From: Vibrio sp. CB1-14 | Lineage (GTDB): Bacteria > Pseudomonadota > Gammaproteobacteria > Enterobacterales > Vibrionaceae | Direction: 5' to 3' | Assembly: GCF_040412085.2 (NCBI RefSeq) | Contig: NZ_CP115921.1 | Coordinates: forward strand, 620,001 to 684,000 | Length of the DNA stretch: 64,000 nucleotides | In this document: piece after piece, positions 25,262-35,066 of the stretch | Layout: each line of letters begins with the position of its first letter | How positions within the stretch are numbered: the first letter of the stretch is position 1 | The notes under the pieces: generated by a model | The model's database searches: none | What the model saw: only the letters and a program-made list of their open reading frames with translations | Told to the model about the DNA's origin: nothing | Position numbers and translations under genes: made by a program

Positions 25262-27262
25262 CTAATAAGATCTAAATTTCACATACTGACAGTTATTTCT
25301 TGCACTAAATTTCACTAACTTGCCTGAGAGAGTGTTACCGCTCACATAGTTTGATGTCACGCTAATTGAACCGCTGCCATCAACACTGGATAACGTCCCC
25401 CTGAAATCACAGTTACTATTTGCATCACTATCCCATACTTGTACGGTTTTCCCTGTGAGATCTCTATCAATCGCTAAACAGGCTGCTTGGGATAGATCCA
25501 ACTCCATTTTCTGCCCCCAACTGTATTGGGCTACGGCATCACACCCTTCAGATACGGGTGGATCAACGGGCTCAACCGGCTCTTCTGGGTCAACCCCCTC
25601 TGGAGGCCAAGAACCTCCAGCAACAGTGACACCAGAGGTTGGTATCTGTTGATGCACGCCCTCTGCCAATGTTTGATTCCAAGTTGCTATTGGCTCTCCA
25701 TTAATATTGAGATGCTGGTAATTGCTTCCATCCCAATTGAGCGCATACTCTACATCAGGCTCATCAAACAGCCCCCAGCGAGTAATACTGGCACCCGAGT
25801 TCTTTGCCTTCTTCAGCGTATTGTTAACTAGAACATTGTTTGGTCCGGTTGGCCCTGACCACTTACTTGCATGGTCGCCCGACCCAACCCAAATGGGTTG
25901 CCAGGTTGCTCCCGACTCTGGCGTCCCATTTGACCAACTGCGATGCTCATACGGTACGGCAATGTCATTATAACGAACTAAGTTGTTGCGCTCCCAGCCC
26001 CCATGGAAGTTCATATCAACATTGAGTGTATTGTTCTCAACAACATTTCCGGTCGCAGACCACTGGAGGGCTAGGTGTCGAATGTTGCGAATATCGTTAT
26101 TATGAATCCAGCTGTTGTATAGCTTAGAGCCACGAACATACCCATTGCCACCAGCACCTTTATTCCACGACCCGTCAATCATGTTATTGGAGATAGTTAC
26201 CGCTTTAGCAAACTCACTAACAATAGGGTGTGAGCCAATCATGTCGATATGGACATTATCAACCCAGCCGTTGTATGCCCACTTGAGAATGATGCCGTGA
26301 ATTGCATCTTGTGCACATACATTCTCATATCGATACAAGACGCCATTGGGGTTACTAGCCGAAAATTGGTTGCGGTTGTAGCCTTCACAATGACTGCCTT
26401 TTGTATCCATAATCAGGAAGAAGTCTTGCAGGCCAAAGTTTTCTACCGCACTGATTGGCATAACTCGGCTGTTATAACCACTCTCATTGTTTAGCGGGAT
26501 ATCGAACTCCAAAGCGCCATCAAGGGTGACAGTATTGTTGCCAGTATTCACCGCCGCCACTTTAAAAATCTGTGTACGCATGTGACCGGTTTTTATATGA
26601 CTACCGCTTCTTCTCGATTCTGGTACTTGCCCTTTATCCAAAAATGCTTTGTCACTAGCGGCACCGACATAAATAAGATCTCCTTGACTAAACTCACCAG
26701 CCTTTCCGGATTCTAAGAAAATAGTGGTGTCACCCATTTTTGCAGGTTGTGCAAACTCAATACTGTGTTTCCAGTGAAAGTTGACGCTCCCTTCGTAAGC
26801 AGGTTCTTTAACATGCTTCTCTCGAGTTTCGACACGAAATACGCCAAAACCAGGCCAGTATTTCTTATCAAAGTCAGGCGCATTGCTCGCATCCACACCA
26901 TAAGGTGACCAAGACTTGACGACAATTTCAGTCCCCGTAGCAGGATCGCTTCCCGCTCCCTTGATAACCAGCCCTGACTTGTCGATATGGATTTCATCAC
27001 TAAGGTTGATAGTACCCTTTGGCAGTACTATCACCGTATTGTTACTCGTAGAAGCGTTAACCTCGTGGTCGATGATGGCTTGTAGCGCAGCAGAATCATC
27101 AATGCCATCATCGGCGATGACACCGTGTTCAACTGCGTAGATAGTATTTTGAAATGTCGTAGGTAACACTGCGCCTTGTTTATATCCTGGAGCAGAAAGA
27201 CCAGAGGCGCTATATAGGGTTAGAGGAATAAGTATGGCAAGTGTGTTCACGTTCATTTTCAC
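25262..27262 (-). CDS. Secreted right-handed beta-helix protein, putative polysaccharide lyase, with small C-terminal domain
   Basis: A 666-residue exported protein with a signal peptide to about GLSA. The N-terminus has the Pectate_lyase_3-like pattern VIADDGIDDSAALQAIIDHE followed by IVLPKGTINLSDEI and repeated parallel-beta turns (ISNNMIDGSW, WIHNNDIRNI, VVENNTLNV, NNVLVNNTLKK). A Pro/Glu-rich linker (about residues 545-570) leads to a roughly 90-residue Cys-containing domain (four Cys) that may bind carbohydrate. The GTG at 27262 has GGGAG eight bases upstream. It lies between a symporter gene and the lyase-porin pair. I do not recognise a defined PL or GH family, so uronan cleavage is inferred from context. 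Confidence 0.7.
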   Translation of the reverse strand: MKMNVNTLAILIPLTLYSASGLSAPGYKQGAVLPTTFQNTIYAVEHGVIADDGIDDSAALQAIIDHEVNASTSNNTVIVLPKGTINLSDEIHIDKSGLVIKGAGSDPATGTEIVVKSWSPYGVDASNAPDFDKKYWPGFGVFRVETREKHVKEPAYEGSVNFHWKHSIEFAQPAKMGDTTIFLESGKAGEFSQGDLIYVGAASDKAFLDKGQVPESRRSGSHIKTGHMRTQIFKVAAVNTGNNTVTLDGALEFDIPLNNESGYNSRVMPISAVENFGLQDFFLIMDTKGSHCEGYNRNQFSASNPNGVLYRYENVCAQDAIHGIILKWAYNGWVDNVHIDMIGSHPIVSEFAKAVTISNNMIDGSWNKGAGGNGYVRGSKLYNSWIHNNDIRNIRHLALQWSATGNVVENNTLNVDMNFHGGWERNNLVRYNDIAVPYEHRSWSNGTPESGATWQPIWVGSGDHASKWSGPTGPNNVLVNNTLKKAKNSGASITRWGLFDEPDVEYALNWDGSNYQHLNINGEPIATWNQTLAEGVHQQIPTSGVTVAGGSWPPEGVDPEEPVEPVDPPVSEGCDAVAQYSWGQKMELDLSQAACLAIDRDLTGKTVQVWDSDANSNCDFRGTLSSVDGSGSISVTSNYVSGNTLSGKLVKFSARNNCQYVKFRSY

Positions 27263-27313
27263 GTTTGGATCTCCCTTCCGTGTTTATAGATTTATTTCTT
27301 GATTGGTGGTTTT

Positions 27314-27354
27314 AAAAAAAGAGAAGCTACTGTGAACTGCGTAGCTCCTCAATA
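27314..27354 (-). terminator. Terminator between symporter and beta-helix genes
   Basis: The arms AGCTAC (27325-27330) and GTAGCT (27341-27346) are followed on the reverse strand by a T run (forward A run 27314-27320). Confidence 0.65.
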
Positions 27355-27368
27355 GGGGTATTAAAAGG

Positions 27369-29135
27369 CTAAGTGGCGGTGCTGGCTGCTAGTTTATCTG
27401 CTTGCTTTGCACTCTTGAGAAGTAAACTACCTACCGTAACAATAACCGCACCACAGAAGACAAAGGCCATACGTCCCCAGAATGGATTCGGGATCAGCAC
27501 CATCAGAGTCACTAGAACACCGAAGACAAGAATCAGTTTACCTAGCATGTTGCGCTGTTGACGATCTAGCTCATCTTGACCTTCTTCCTCTACTACTGGC
27601 GTCGCGACATCATTCCAGAACTCAGTGAGTTCAGACTCTCGCTCGCCAGCAGGTTCTTTGTAGAATCGAGTTGTTAGGCAGAAGAAACCGCCAGTAATAA
27701 ATAGGTGACCCATGATGCCTAGCAGAACCTTAAGGTCTTTCGCTTCACGGCCTGTAAATGGCGTGTCTAAGTTCAGCCAGTTTGCTACCACATCTGCAGT
27801 AATCACAAAGCTAACAAGATAAGACACTACGATACCGACGGCCAGTGTTGCCCATGCGGCCCAATCTGGCGTCTTCTTAATGAAGATACCGAAGAACAGT
27901 GGTACCAGAATTGGCATCTGCAGCAATGTACTAACGTACATCATGGCATCAAATAGGCTCAATCCTCGAAGCGAGTTGATGAACAGTGCAACGAGAATAA
28001 TCAGACCACCGAAACACATAGTGACGATTTGGCTCACGCGCATCAGTTTCTTGTCGTCAGCATTTTTATCCAGGATTGGCGCATAGAAGTTGCGAACAAA
28101 GACACCAGAGTTACGGTTAAGGCCTGAGTCCATTGAAGACATGGTTGCCGCAAATACCGCTGACATAAGCAGACCAACCATACCAACTGGCATTGCATTC
28201 TCAACGAATACCAAGTAAACCGCATCCGCTGCTTTGCTACCCAGTTCTGCTGCGTGAACAGTTGCTGCGTCTGGGTACATGACTGCCGTTACCCAAGGCG
28301 GTAGGAACCAAATCGCTGGACCAATCAGCATAAGAACAAATGCAAGTAATGCTGCTTTGCGCGCATTGGTCGAATCTTTAGCCGTCAGAAAGCGATAAGA
28401 GTCTTGCATGTTGTTGATGTTTTGGAGCTGCTTAACAAACATGAAGATGAACCATGCCACGAACAGCAGTGGGTAGTTCATGTTTGAACCCATGATCGAA
28501 TCTGCCGGGAACTGCTCGATAAGGTTGGTTGGACCACCAATCTTAATCAGGGCTGCAACCGCACACACGACCGTTACCGCCATGATGACCACCATCTGAA
28601 CGAAATCGGATGCTACAACACCCCAAGCCCCGCCGATAACAGAGATAAACAGAACGATTAGACCGGTGACAACAATGGTTGTCTCGATATCTACTTTGAA
28701 TACCGCGCTAACAAACAGTGCCAAACCATTCAACCAAATACCGGTGTAAACGATGCTGGTTGGCATAGTCGCCCAAGTAAATACCTGCTCGTTTGTAGCA
28801 CCAAAGCGACGACGAACGCCTTCAATCGGTGTTACTACACGCATTTGGCGGAAACGGTACGAAAAAAATAACCAAGAAAGCAGGAAACCAAATGCGTTGG
28901 CCATAAATACAACCATAATTGGGAAGCCATCGGTAAAAGCTTTACCTGCGGCTCCAGTAAAAGTCCACGCACTAAACTGGGTCATGAAGGCTGTTGAACC
29001 CACCATCCACCAGAGCATTTTACCGCCGCCTCTAAAGTAGTCACTGGTAGAACTACCCGCGAAACGTTTAAAGATCACGCCTATCGCTATCATAAAGATA
29101 AAGTAAACGCCCACGACGAGCATATCGACATTCAT
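27369..29135 (-). CDS. Sodium:solute symporter (SSS family), probable oligouronate importer
   Basis: A 588-residue inner-membrane symporter with about 13-14 hydrophobic helices. Family landmarks are DYFRGGGKMLWWMVGSTAFM near the N-terminus, FSAWTFTGAAGKAF, and the sodium-binding region MSAVFAATMSSMDSGLNRNS (about residues 325-345). The Vibrio alginate-oligomer symporters (ToaA/ToaB type) belong to the same group. AAGGAG precedes the ATG. It is divergent from a near-identical paralog at 29728, and a KdgR-like box lies 41 bases upstream. Transport of unsaturated oligouronates with Na+ is inferred from family and neighbours. Confidence 0.85.
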   Translation of the reverse strand: MNVDMLVVGVYFIFMIAIGVIFKRFAGSSTSDYFRGGGKMLWWMVGSTAFMTQFSAWTFTGAAGKAFTDGFPIMVVFMANAFGFLLSWLFFSYRFRQMRVVTPIEGVRRRFGATNEQVFTWATMPTSIVYTGIWLNGLALFVSAVFKVDIETTIVVTGLIVLFISVIGGAWGVVASDFVQMVVIMAVTVVCAVAALIKIGGPTNLIEQFPADSIMGSNMNYPLLFVAWFIFMFVKQLQNINNMQDSYRFLTAKDSTNARKAALLAFVLMLIGPAIWFLPPWVTAVMYPDAATVHAAELGSKAADAVYLVFVENAMPVGMVGLLMSAVFAATMSSMDSGLNRNSGVFVRNFYAPILDKNADDKKLMRVSQIVTMCFGGLIILVALFINSLRGLSLFDAMMYVSTLLQMPILVPLFFGIFIKKTPDWAAWATLAVGIVVSYLVSFVITADVVANWLNLDTPFTGREAKDLKVLLGIMGHLFITGGFFCLTTRFYKEPAGERESELTEFWNDVATPVVEEEGQDELDRQQRNMLGKLILVFGVLVTLMVLIPNPFWGRMAFVFCGAVIVTVGSLLLKSAKQADKLAASTAT

Positions 29136-29175
29136 TCTGAACTCCTTTTACACTTTATTTTTCTAAGATTAATTT

Positions 29176-29194
29176 TTTAAAACTCCGTTTCATT
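29176..29194. promoter_or_regulatory. Candidate KdgR operator
   Basis: Read on the reverse strand, AATGAAA-N5-TTTTAAA has a perfect left half-site and 11 of 14 matches. It lies 41 bases upstream of the symporter ATG at 29135. Confidence 0.5.
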
Positions 29195-29602
29195 ATTTGG
29201 CAAATACTGTTTTTATAAAGATCATTCCGGCCATTATGTGACCTATGTAACTAATTATGTCTGACGAAGTAGTTTTGTGTTAACGCGATCAAAGAATGTG
29301 CAGAAGGGGTGAAAGATAGTTACTGATATAGTTACAGGTAGGTCAAACTAATGGCCATTGGGGCACTTGTACTCGCTTTGTTAGATGAGTGTCCCCTCAG
29401 AATCAACGCCACTGAAGGCTTCCAAATCTTGAATAGGCGCAGGCCCACAAAAACGTCAAACGATATGTATTACAACGTTACGGATTAATGAACTTTTGCT
29501 GTTGAACACCTCAAACACACTGTGACTTTAGCGACTTATGAGAAGAGAAGACCCTACGAAGAGCAAAATCCAACATTCAAAACATCACCCACGAACTAAA
29601 AA

Positions 29603-29621
29603 AATGAAAAACCGTTTCATT
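29603..29621. promoter_or_regulatory. Perfect KdgR operator
   Basis: AATGAAA-N5-TTTCATT matches all 14 conserved positions of the gammaproteobacterial KdgR box, 107 bases upstream of the symporter-uxaC-lyase gene set. Confidence 0.8.
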
Positions 29622-29727
29622 CATCACAAAAACGCACAGTTTTTTGGCAATAGAGACACACTTAAAGCAATAATGAACCAGTGTTTTAATTTTTGATTTA
29701 AGTAATTTCATTTTAGAGGTAAGTGTA

Positions 29728-31494
29728 ATGAATATTGACATTGTTGTTGTCGGTGTCTACTTCGTCTTCATGATCGCTGTAGGTGTCATATTCAAGCGTC
29801 TAGCAGGTAGCTCCACCAGTGATTACTTTCGCGGGGGCGGCAAAATGCTGTGGTGGATGGTGGGCTCAACAGCCTTCATGACCCAGTTTAGTGCTTGGAC
29901 ATTCACTGGGGCAGCAGGTAAAGCCTTTACCGATGGCTTCCCTATTATGGTCATTTTCATGGCCAACGCATTTGGCTTTTTGCTGTCTTGGCTGTTTTTC
30001 TCCTACCGTTTCCGTCAAATGCGTGTTGTGACACCAGTAGAAGGGGTTCGTCGCCGCTTTGGTACGACAAATGAACAGGTATTTACATGGGCAACGATGC
30101 CAACCAGCATCGTTTACACCGGTATTTGGCTAAACGGTCTAGCGCTGTTTGTTAGTGCCGTGTTCAATGTCGACATCGAAACGACCATCGTCATCACCGG
30201 CCTGATTGTTCTATTTATTTCCGTGATCGGTGGTTCTTGGGGTGTGGTTGCGTCGGACTTTGTGCAAATGGTCGTGATCATGGCGGTGACGGTCGTGTGT
30301 GCGGTTGCAGCTCTCATCAAGATTGGAGGTCCAAGTAACTTAATTGAGCAGTTCCCAGCAGACTCTGTTATGGGGCCGAACATGAACTACCCGCTACTGT
30401 TCGTCGCTTGGTTCATCTTCATGTTTGTTAAGCAGCTTCAAAACATTAACAATATGCAAGATTCTTACAGGTTCTTGACTGCAAAGGACTCAACCAATGC
30501 GCGTAAAGCAGCGCTGCTTGCGTTTGCTCTTATGCTGATTGGTCCTGCTATTTGGTTTATGCCGCCATGGGTAACAGCAGTCCTTTACCCTGATGCAGCA
30601 CTTGCACACGCTGACGCTCTTGGCGGTAAAGCCGCTGATGCCGTTTATCTCGTGTTCGTTGAGCGAGTTATGCCAGTGGGTATGGTTGGCTTACTTATGT
30701 CTGCTGTATTTGCCGCGACCATGTCTTCAATGGACTCAGGTCTAAACCGTAACGCAGGGGTATTTGTTCGTAACTTCTACAGCCCAATCATCAACAAGAA
30801 TGCATCTGAGAAAAAACTGATGCGTGTAAGCCAAGGCGTCACTATGGTGTTTGGCGCGCTGATTATCGCAGTTGCTTTATTCATCAACTCACTCCGTGGA
30901 TTGAGCCTATTTGATGCCATGATGTACGTAAGTACATTGCTACAAATGCCTATCCTAGTACCGCTTTTCTTTGGCATGTTCATTAAGAAGACGCCGGATT
31001 GGGCAGCTTGGGCTACGCTAGCTGTCGGTATGGTGGTCTCTTACATGGTGAGTTTTGTCATCACACCAGATGTTATCGCAAACCTTCTAGGTATCGAGGG
31101 CGGCTTCACTAGTCGTGAGGCATCAGACTTGATGGTAATGAATGGCATCATCGGCCACCTTGTATTCACTGGCGGTTTCTTCTGCCTAACCACTAAGTTC
31201 TACAAAGAGCCACAAGGCGAGCGTAAAACGGAACTCAACGAGTTTTGGACTGACGTTGCAACGCCTGTCATCGAGGAAGAAGGACAAGATGCAGTCGATC
31301 GCCAACAGCGCAGCATGCTTGGTAAGCTAATCTTGATCTTCGGTGTGCTGGTTACCACTATGGTACTGATACCAAATCCATTCTGGGGTCGCATGGCATT
31401 CTTGTTCTGTGGCGGCGTGGTACTGACCGTAGGTGCTTTGCTGCTAAAAAGCGCCAAGGAAACCAAAGTACTTAACCTGCAAACTCAGAGTTAA
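29728..31494 (+). CDS. Sodium:solute symporter (SSS family), paralog of the divergent gene
   Basis: A 588-residue symporter of the same length as the divergent copy at 27369, differing at only about one residue in ten by eye. The N-terminal DYFRGGGKMLWWMVGSTAFM and the Na+-site segment MSSMDSGLNRNAGVFVRNFY are shared. GAGGTAAG precedes the ATG. It follows the perfect KdgR box and is followed by a hairpin terminator before uxaC, so part of the transcripts may stop there. It is a probable importer of oligouronates or uronates. Confidence 0.86.
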   Translation: MNIDIVVVGVYFVFMIAVGVIFKRLAGSSTSDYFRGGGKMLWWMVGSTAFMTQFSAWTFTGAAGKAFTDGFPIMVIFMANAFGFLLSWLFFSYRFRQMRVVTPVEGVRRRFGTTNEQVFTWATMPTSIVYTGIWLNGLALFVSAVFNVDIETTIVITGLIVLFISVIGGSWGVVASDFVQMVVIMAVTVVCAVAALIKIGGPSNLIEQFPADSVMGPNMNYPLLFVAWFIFMFVKQLQNINNMQDSYRFLTAKDSTNARKAALLAFALMLIGPAIWFMPPWVTAVLYPDAALAHADALGGKAADAVYLVFVERVMPVGMVGLLMSAVFAATMSSMDSGLNRNAGVFVRNFYSPIINKNASEKKLMRVSQGVTMVFGALIIAVALFINSLRGLSLFDAMMYVSTLLQMPILVPLFFGMFIKKTPDWAAWATLAVGMVVSYMVSFVITPDVIANLLGIEGGFTSREASDLMVMNGIIGHLVFTGGFFCLTTKFYKEPQGERKTELNEFWTDVATPVIEEEGQDAVDRQQRSMLGKLILIFGVLVTTMVLIPNPFWGRMAFLFCGGVVLTVGALLLKSAKETKVLNLQTQS

Positions 31495-31505
31495 CGTAGT
31501 GACAA

Positions 31506-31530
31506 GGGGCTGGCCACCAGCCCCTATTTT
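31506..31530 (+). terminator. Terminator or attenuator between symporter and uxaC
   Basis: An 8-bp stem GGGGCTGG/CCAGCCCC closes over CCA and is followed by TATTTT. The next gene is on the same strand 60 bases on. Confidence 0.75.
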
Positions 31531-31589
31531 GCGTTTAGCAATCCACTAGTCACCACTACGTTTTAAAAAAGTATTTCGAGATCAAACCC

Positions 31590-33023
31590 ATGAACCAATA
31601 CATCCACGACGATTTTCTTTTAACCTCAGATTTGGCTCGCCGCTTGTTCCATGACTACGCCAAAGCTATGCCGATTATTGATTATCACAATCACCTAGAT
31701 GCAAAACAGATATGGGAAAATCATCGTGCGGAGAACATCGCTGAATGCTGGCTGCATAGTGATCACTATTTATGGCGAGCGATGCGCAGCAATGGGATTG
31801 AAGAACATTACATAACAGGCGAAGCGTCCGATAAGGAAAAGTTCGAAAAGTGGTGTCAAACGGCTACTTATCTGCTCGGAAACCCGCTTTATCAGTGGTC
31901 TCACCTAGAGCTGGAGCGATTCTTCAACTGCTCACACCTATTAAACCCAGACAATTGCGATGCTATCTGGTCGCACTGTGAAGCCGAGCTTGCTACATCA
32001 AGACTCACGACCCAAAGTGTGTTGAAGCAGTGCAACGTCACCACCCTTTGCACGACAGACTCGCCGCTCTCCGATCTTGGCTATCACAAACTGATTGCCG
32101 AGTCCGATTTTGACGTTGAAGTACTCCCGACTTTCAGAGCAGACGACCTATTTGCCTTTGGCTCGCCAAGTGCTTTTCGCAGTATGATTGATAAACTGAG
32201 CACAATCACCGCTCTTCATATTGCCTCCATCAATGACTTCCTCAACGCGATTTCAAAGCGAATCGAAGCATTTCATACCGCAGGCTGCCGATTGTCCGAT
32301 ATTGGGCTCACTCAGGTAAATTTTGTTCCTTGCTCACACAAAGCAGCTCAACAACTGTTTGAGAAGCTGCTATCCGGGCAAGTCCTCAAAGATACCGAAA
32401 CCACACAGCTTAGCTCTTATCTGTTCAACCAACTGGGTCAACACTATCACAACCGTGGCTGGGCAATGCAGCTCCACATTGGTGTGCTGGTGAATGTCAA
32501 CGAGCGCAGAAAACAGGAGCTTGGCGGTGGTACTGGGTTTAGCGTGATGAATGATCGCCTCATTGCCGAAAATCTAACCCAGCTTCTCAGTCAATTAGAC
32601 TTAACCAACCAGCTACCGAAGACAGTGCTCTACAGCATCAATCCGAATCACAATGCGTTACTCAGTTGTATTGCTGGCGCTTTTCAAGACAGTGACTCCG
32701 CCGCTGGAAAAATCCAATTTGGCGCGGCATGGTGGTTTAACGACCATAAAGACGGCATGGAAGCGCAGCTGACCACATTAAAGAACTTGGGCGCATTGGG
32801 TCGATTCATCGGTATGTTAACCGACTCTCGCAACGTATTTTCCATGAGTCGTCACGAGTATTTCCGCCGTGTACTCTGCAACCAACTCGCATCATGGGTT
32901 GAAAATGGCGAGCTTCCAAGTAGTGACGGTCTGCTCAAAGAAACCATCGAAAACATCTGTTATTACAACGCAGAGCGCTACTTTAATTTTCCTCAATCTA
33001 AACTCACAGGAGATGCTCAATGA
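31590..33023 (+). CDS. uxaC: Uronate isomerase (glucuronate/galacturonate isomerase)
   Basis: A 477-residue amidohydrolase-superfamily isomerase that converts D-glucuronate to D-fructuronate, or galacturonate to tagaturonate. UxaC landmarks are the metal-site start IIDYHNHLDAKQIWEN (residues 29-44), the TTLCTTDSPLSDLGYHK segment near 152, and WAMQLHIGVLVNVN and GRFIGMLTDSRNVFSMSRHE further on. The length is normal. The stop overlaps the start of the exolyase gene by 4 bases, so the two are translated together. UxaC acts on saturated uronates, which is unusual for an alginate locus and hints at a glucuronate-containing polymer. The follow-on enzymes (UxuA/B) are not in the window. Confidence 0.93.
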   Translation: MNQYIHDDFLLTSDLARRLFHDYAKAMPIIDYHNHLDAKQIWENHRAENIAECWLHSDHYLWRAMRSNGIEEHYITGEASDKEKFEKWCQTATYLLGNPLYQWSHLELERFFNCSHLLNPDNCDAIWSHCEAELATSRLTTQSVLKQCNVTTLCTTDSPLSDLGYHKLIAESDFDVEVLPTFRADDLFAFGSPSAFRSMIDKLSTITALHIASINDFLNAISKRIEAFHTAGCRLSDIGLTQVNFVPCSHKAAQQLFEKLLSGQVLKDTETTQLSSYLFNQLGQHYHNRGWAMQLHIGVLVNVNERRKQELGGGTGFSVMNDRLIAENLTQLLSQLDLTNQLPKTVLYSINPNHNALLSCIAGAFQDSDSAAGKIQFGAAWWFNDHKDGMEAQLTTLKNLGALGRFIGMLTDSRNVFSMSRHEYFRRVLCNQLASWVENGELPSSDGLLKETIENICYYNAERYFNFPQSKLTGDAQ

Positions 33024-35059
33024 TCCAGTTTAGCGAACAACAAATTCAATCCATCAAACAGCACGCCTCTGAGCAAACCATCGCCCAACTTATCGACGAC
33101 AATCGTGTTGTGCTTAATAGTGACACCTTGGTTCCGCCTGATGGCCGTGCGACTTGGAACCTCTATTACTTTTGCCCTGAACATGGCGTCCGCCTAACGT
33201 GGGATCGTGAAAAGCCCCTCTCGCACTGCTGCCCTGTTGACGGCAAAGAGTTCACAGGGGAACCTTATGACGGCGCTTGGTGGCGATGGCTAAATGGCCT
33301 GAATGCAAAAGCGTGCTACGATCTAGGCTTGCTGTGGAATCTAACCGGTGAACAACGTTTCTTCGATAAGGTAAAAGACATCCTACTTCAATCCGCTAAA
33401 TACTATCCGGATTACGAAGTCCATGGTGGTATCCCTTACAACGTCCCAGGTAAAGCCAATGCGCAAACCCTATGCGAGGCAAACTGTCACTTAGATCTTG
33501 CTCGCGGTTATGACTTTGTTCGTGAGCAACTGACGCCAGACGAGCAGTCGTATATCGAACAGCGCCTACTTCGCGAAGGGGCTGAGTTTTTGATGAAGTA
33601 CCGAACTGATCAGCTCCACAACCATGAGATGAAAATCAACGCCACGATTGGTGTGATTGGGCTTATCTTGGAAGAAAGCCGCTACATCGATTTTGCTCTG
33701 AATACTGACTACGGTATCCACTATCAGCTAAACCACGGCTGTTCAGAAGAAGGAATGTGGTTTGAAGGCTCGATTCACTATCATTACTATGCCTTACAGG
33801 CGTTGTTGAACTTTGAAAAGATCGCCTACTCGACGCCTCATTCTGTAAGCTCTAACCCTAACTTTCTGAAGATGCTCAAGTTCCCACTTAACTTGGTGCT
33901 GAATACCGGTGACTTCCCGCGTCTTAATGACTGTATTGCTGGCCAAGAACGCATTACACATTCACATCTGTTTGAGTTTGCCTACGCGCAGTACCCTTGT
34001 GATGAGTTTGCGAGTGTTCTAACCAGCATCTATCAAAATATCTCTAGGGATAACATCGATGCACTACTTTACGGTGTGGATGAACTTCCAGATGGTGCAC
34101 CACTGCAATGTCAATCTATCCACACAGCTCAGGCGGGCGTGACAATTCATTACGACCAAATCAATGATCATTCACTGCTTCTCAAGCACAGCCCATATGG
34201 TGGCGAACACGATCACTACGATCGATTAGGCTTGATCATTGTTCGCAATGGCAAAGAGATCCTGCCCGATCTCGGCACCACCGGATATGGCGCAGAGCTG
34301 CATTACGGCTATTACAAGAATACCGCCACGCATAACACCCTCGTTGTGAATCAACAGAACCAATCGCCAATCGACCCTACGTTGCTTCACTTCTCTGACT
34401 CACCTATTTGCAAAGTCATAGATACGCTTGCCGATTGGAACCAACCGCCAGCAGAAGTAGATAGTCACACTATCGAGCAGTGGGATAGCAAGGCCTATCA
34501 GAACATTATGTTCCGACGTGTCTTGTTCTGTGTTGGAGAAGCGTATGTAGAAGCAAACCTGATTGCCAACCCACATCAGCAACAGTTGGATTTGACCTAC
34601 CACATTCGTGGTGAGCACACCGACACGGATGGCTTTAACAATTGCTCCAACCCGCTGCCGGGCGCACTGAACCGGATGACAAATACACGTCAGTTAAGTT
34701 CGGTTTCAGCACACTCCCATCGCTATGCAATTGAAGGACAAACACCATTTAACCAGAAGATGGTGTTCAGTTCGTCGTGCGATGTCTTGATTGGTGAAGC
34801 GCCAGATAACCCAGCAACATCAAACCTTGCATACACCTTGATTCGCTCCAATGCGACCGCATTAAACACCATGGTACTTCACGACCTATCGGAAAATGGA
34901 GAGCTTCTACTTGAGGACGTCTCTTGGAGCGACACCGAAATTACATTCAGTATCAACCAAAGTGGCAACAAAACCACAATCACCTACAACTTACATTCTC
35001 ATTCTTTGCGAACTCGCAGTTGGCAGCCTGAAAGCGACAATTTAGCACTCAGCGAGTAA
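33020..35059 (+). CDS. Heparinase II/III-family exolyase (PL15-like oligouronate lyase)
   Basis: A 679-residue protein without a signal peptide, so probably cytoplasmic. An N-terminal alpha-toroid (FCPEHGVRLTWDREKPL; HNHEMKINATIGVIGLIL near residue 200, with catalytic-type Asn-His) is followed by a Heparinase_II/III beta-domain. That domain has HSPYGGEHDHYDRLGLIIV (about residues 390-408), DLGTTGYG and THNTLVVN. This layout fits PL15-type exolyases, which take oligomers to unsaturated monouronates; PL17 is less likely from length. Known PL15 substrates include alginate and heparan oligomers. It is co-translated with uxaC, and AGGAG precedes the ATG. Confidence 0.82.
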   Translation: MIQFSEQQIQSIKQHASEQTIAQLIDDNRVVLNSDTLVPPDGRATWNLYYFCPEHGVRLTWDREKPLSHCCPVDGKEFTGEPYDGAWWRWLNGLNAKACYDLGLLWNLTGEQRFFDKVKDILLQSAKYYPDYEVHGGIPYNVPGKANAQTLCEANCHLDLARGYDFVREQLTPDEQSYIEQRLLREGAEFLMKYRTDQLHNHEMKINATIGVIGLILEESRYIDFALNTDYGIHYQLNHGCSEEGMWFEGSIHYHYYALQALLNFEKIAYSTPHSVSSNPNFLKMLKFPLNLVLNTGDFPRLNDCIAGQERITHSHLFEFAYAQYPCDEFASVLTSIYQNISRDNIDALLYGVDELPDGAPLQCQSIHTAQAGVTIHYDQINDHSLLLKHSPYGGEHDHYDRLGLIIVRNGKEILPDLGTTGYGAELHYGYYKNTATHNTLVVNQQNQSPIDPTLLHFSDSPICKVIDTLADWNQPPAEVDSHTIEQWDSKAYQNIMFRRVLFCVGEAYVEANLIANPHQQQLDLTYHIRGEHTDTDGFNNCSNPLPGALNRMTNTRQLSSVSAHSHRYAIEGQTPFNQKMVFSSSCDVLIGEAPDNPATSNLAYTLIRSNATALNTMVLHDLSENGELLLEDVSWSDTEITFSINQSGNKTTITYNLHSHSLRTRSWQPESDNLALSE

Positions 35060-35066
35060 TACTAAG

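Larger units (their letters stand above)
29136..29727. promoter_or_regulatory. Divergent control region between paralogous symporters
   Basis: A 592-base AT-rich interval with no gene. It holds the perfect KdgR box at 29603-29621 and a weaker one at 29176-29194 (both listed), one near each symporter start. The inner 350 bases show nothing else I can name. Confidence 0.55.

Noticed and set aside
23872..35059. Calling the whole region a standard alginate utilisation locus
   Set aside because: No PL7 or PL17 lyase or DEH reductase is visible, while UxaC and a KduI-type isomerase step are present. The substrate is left open.
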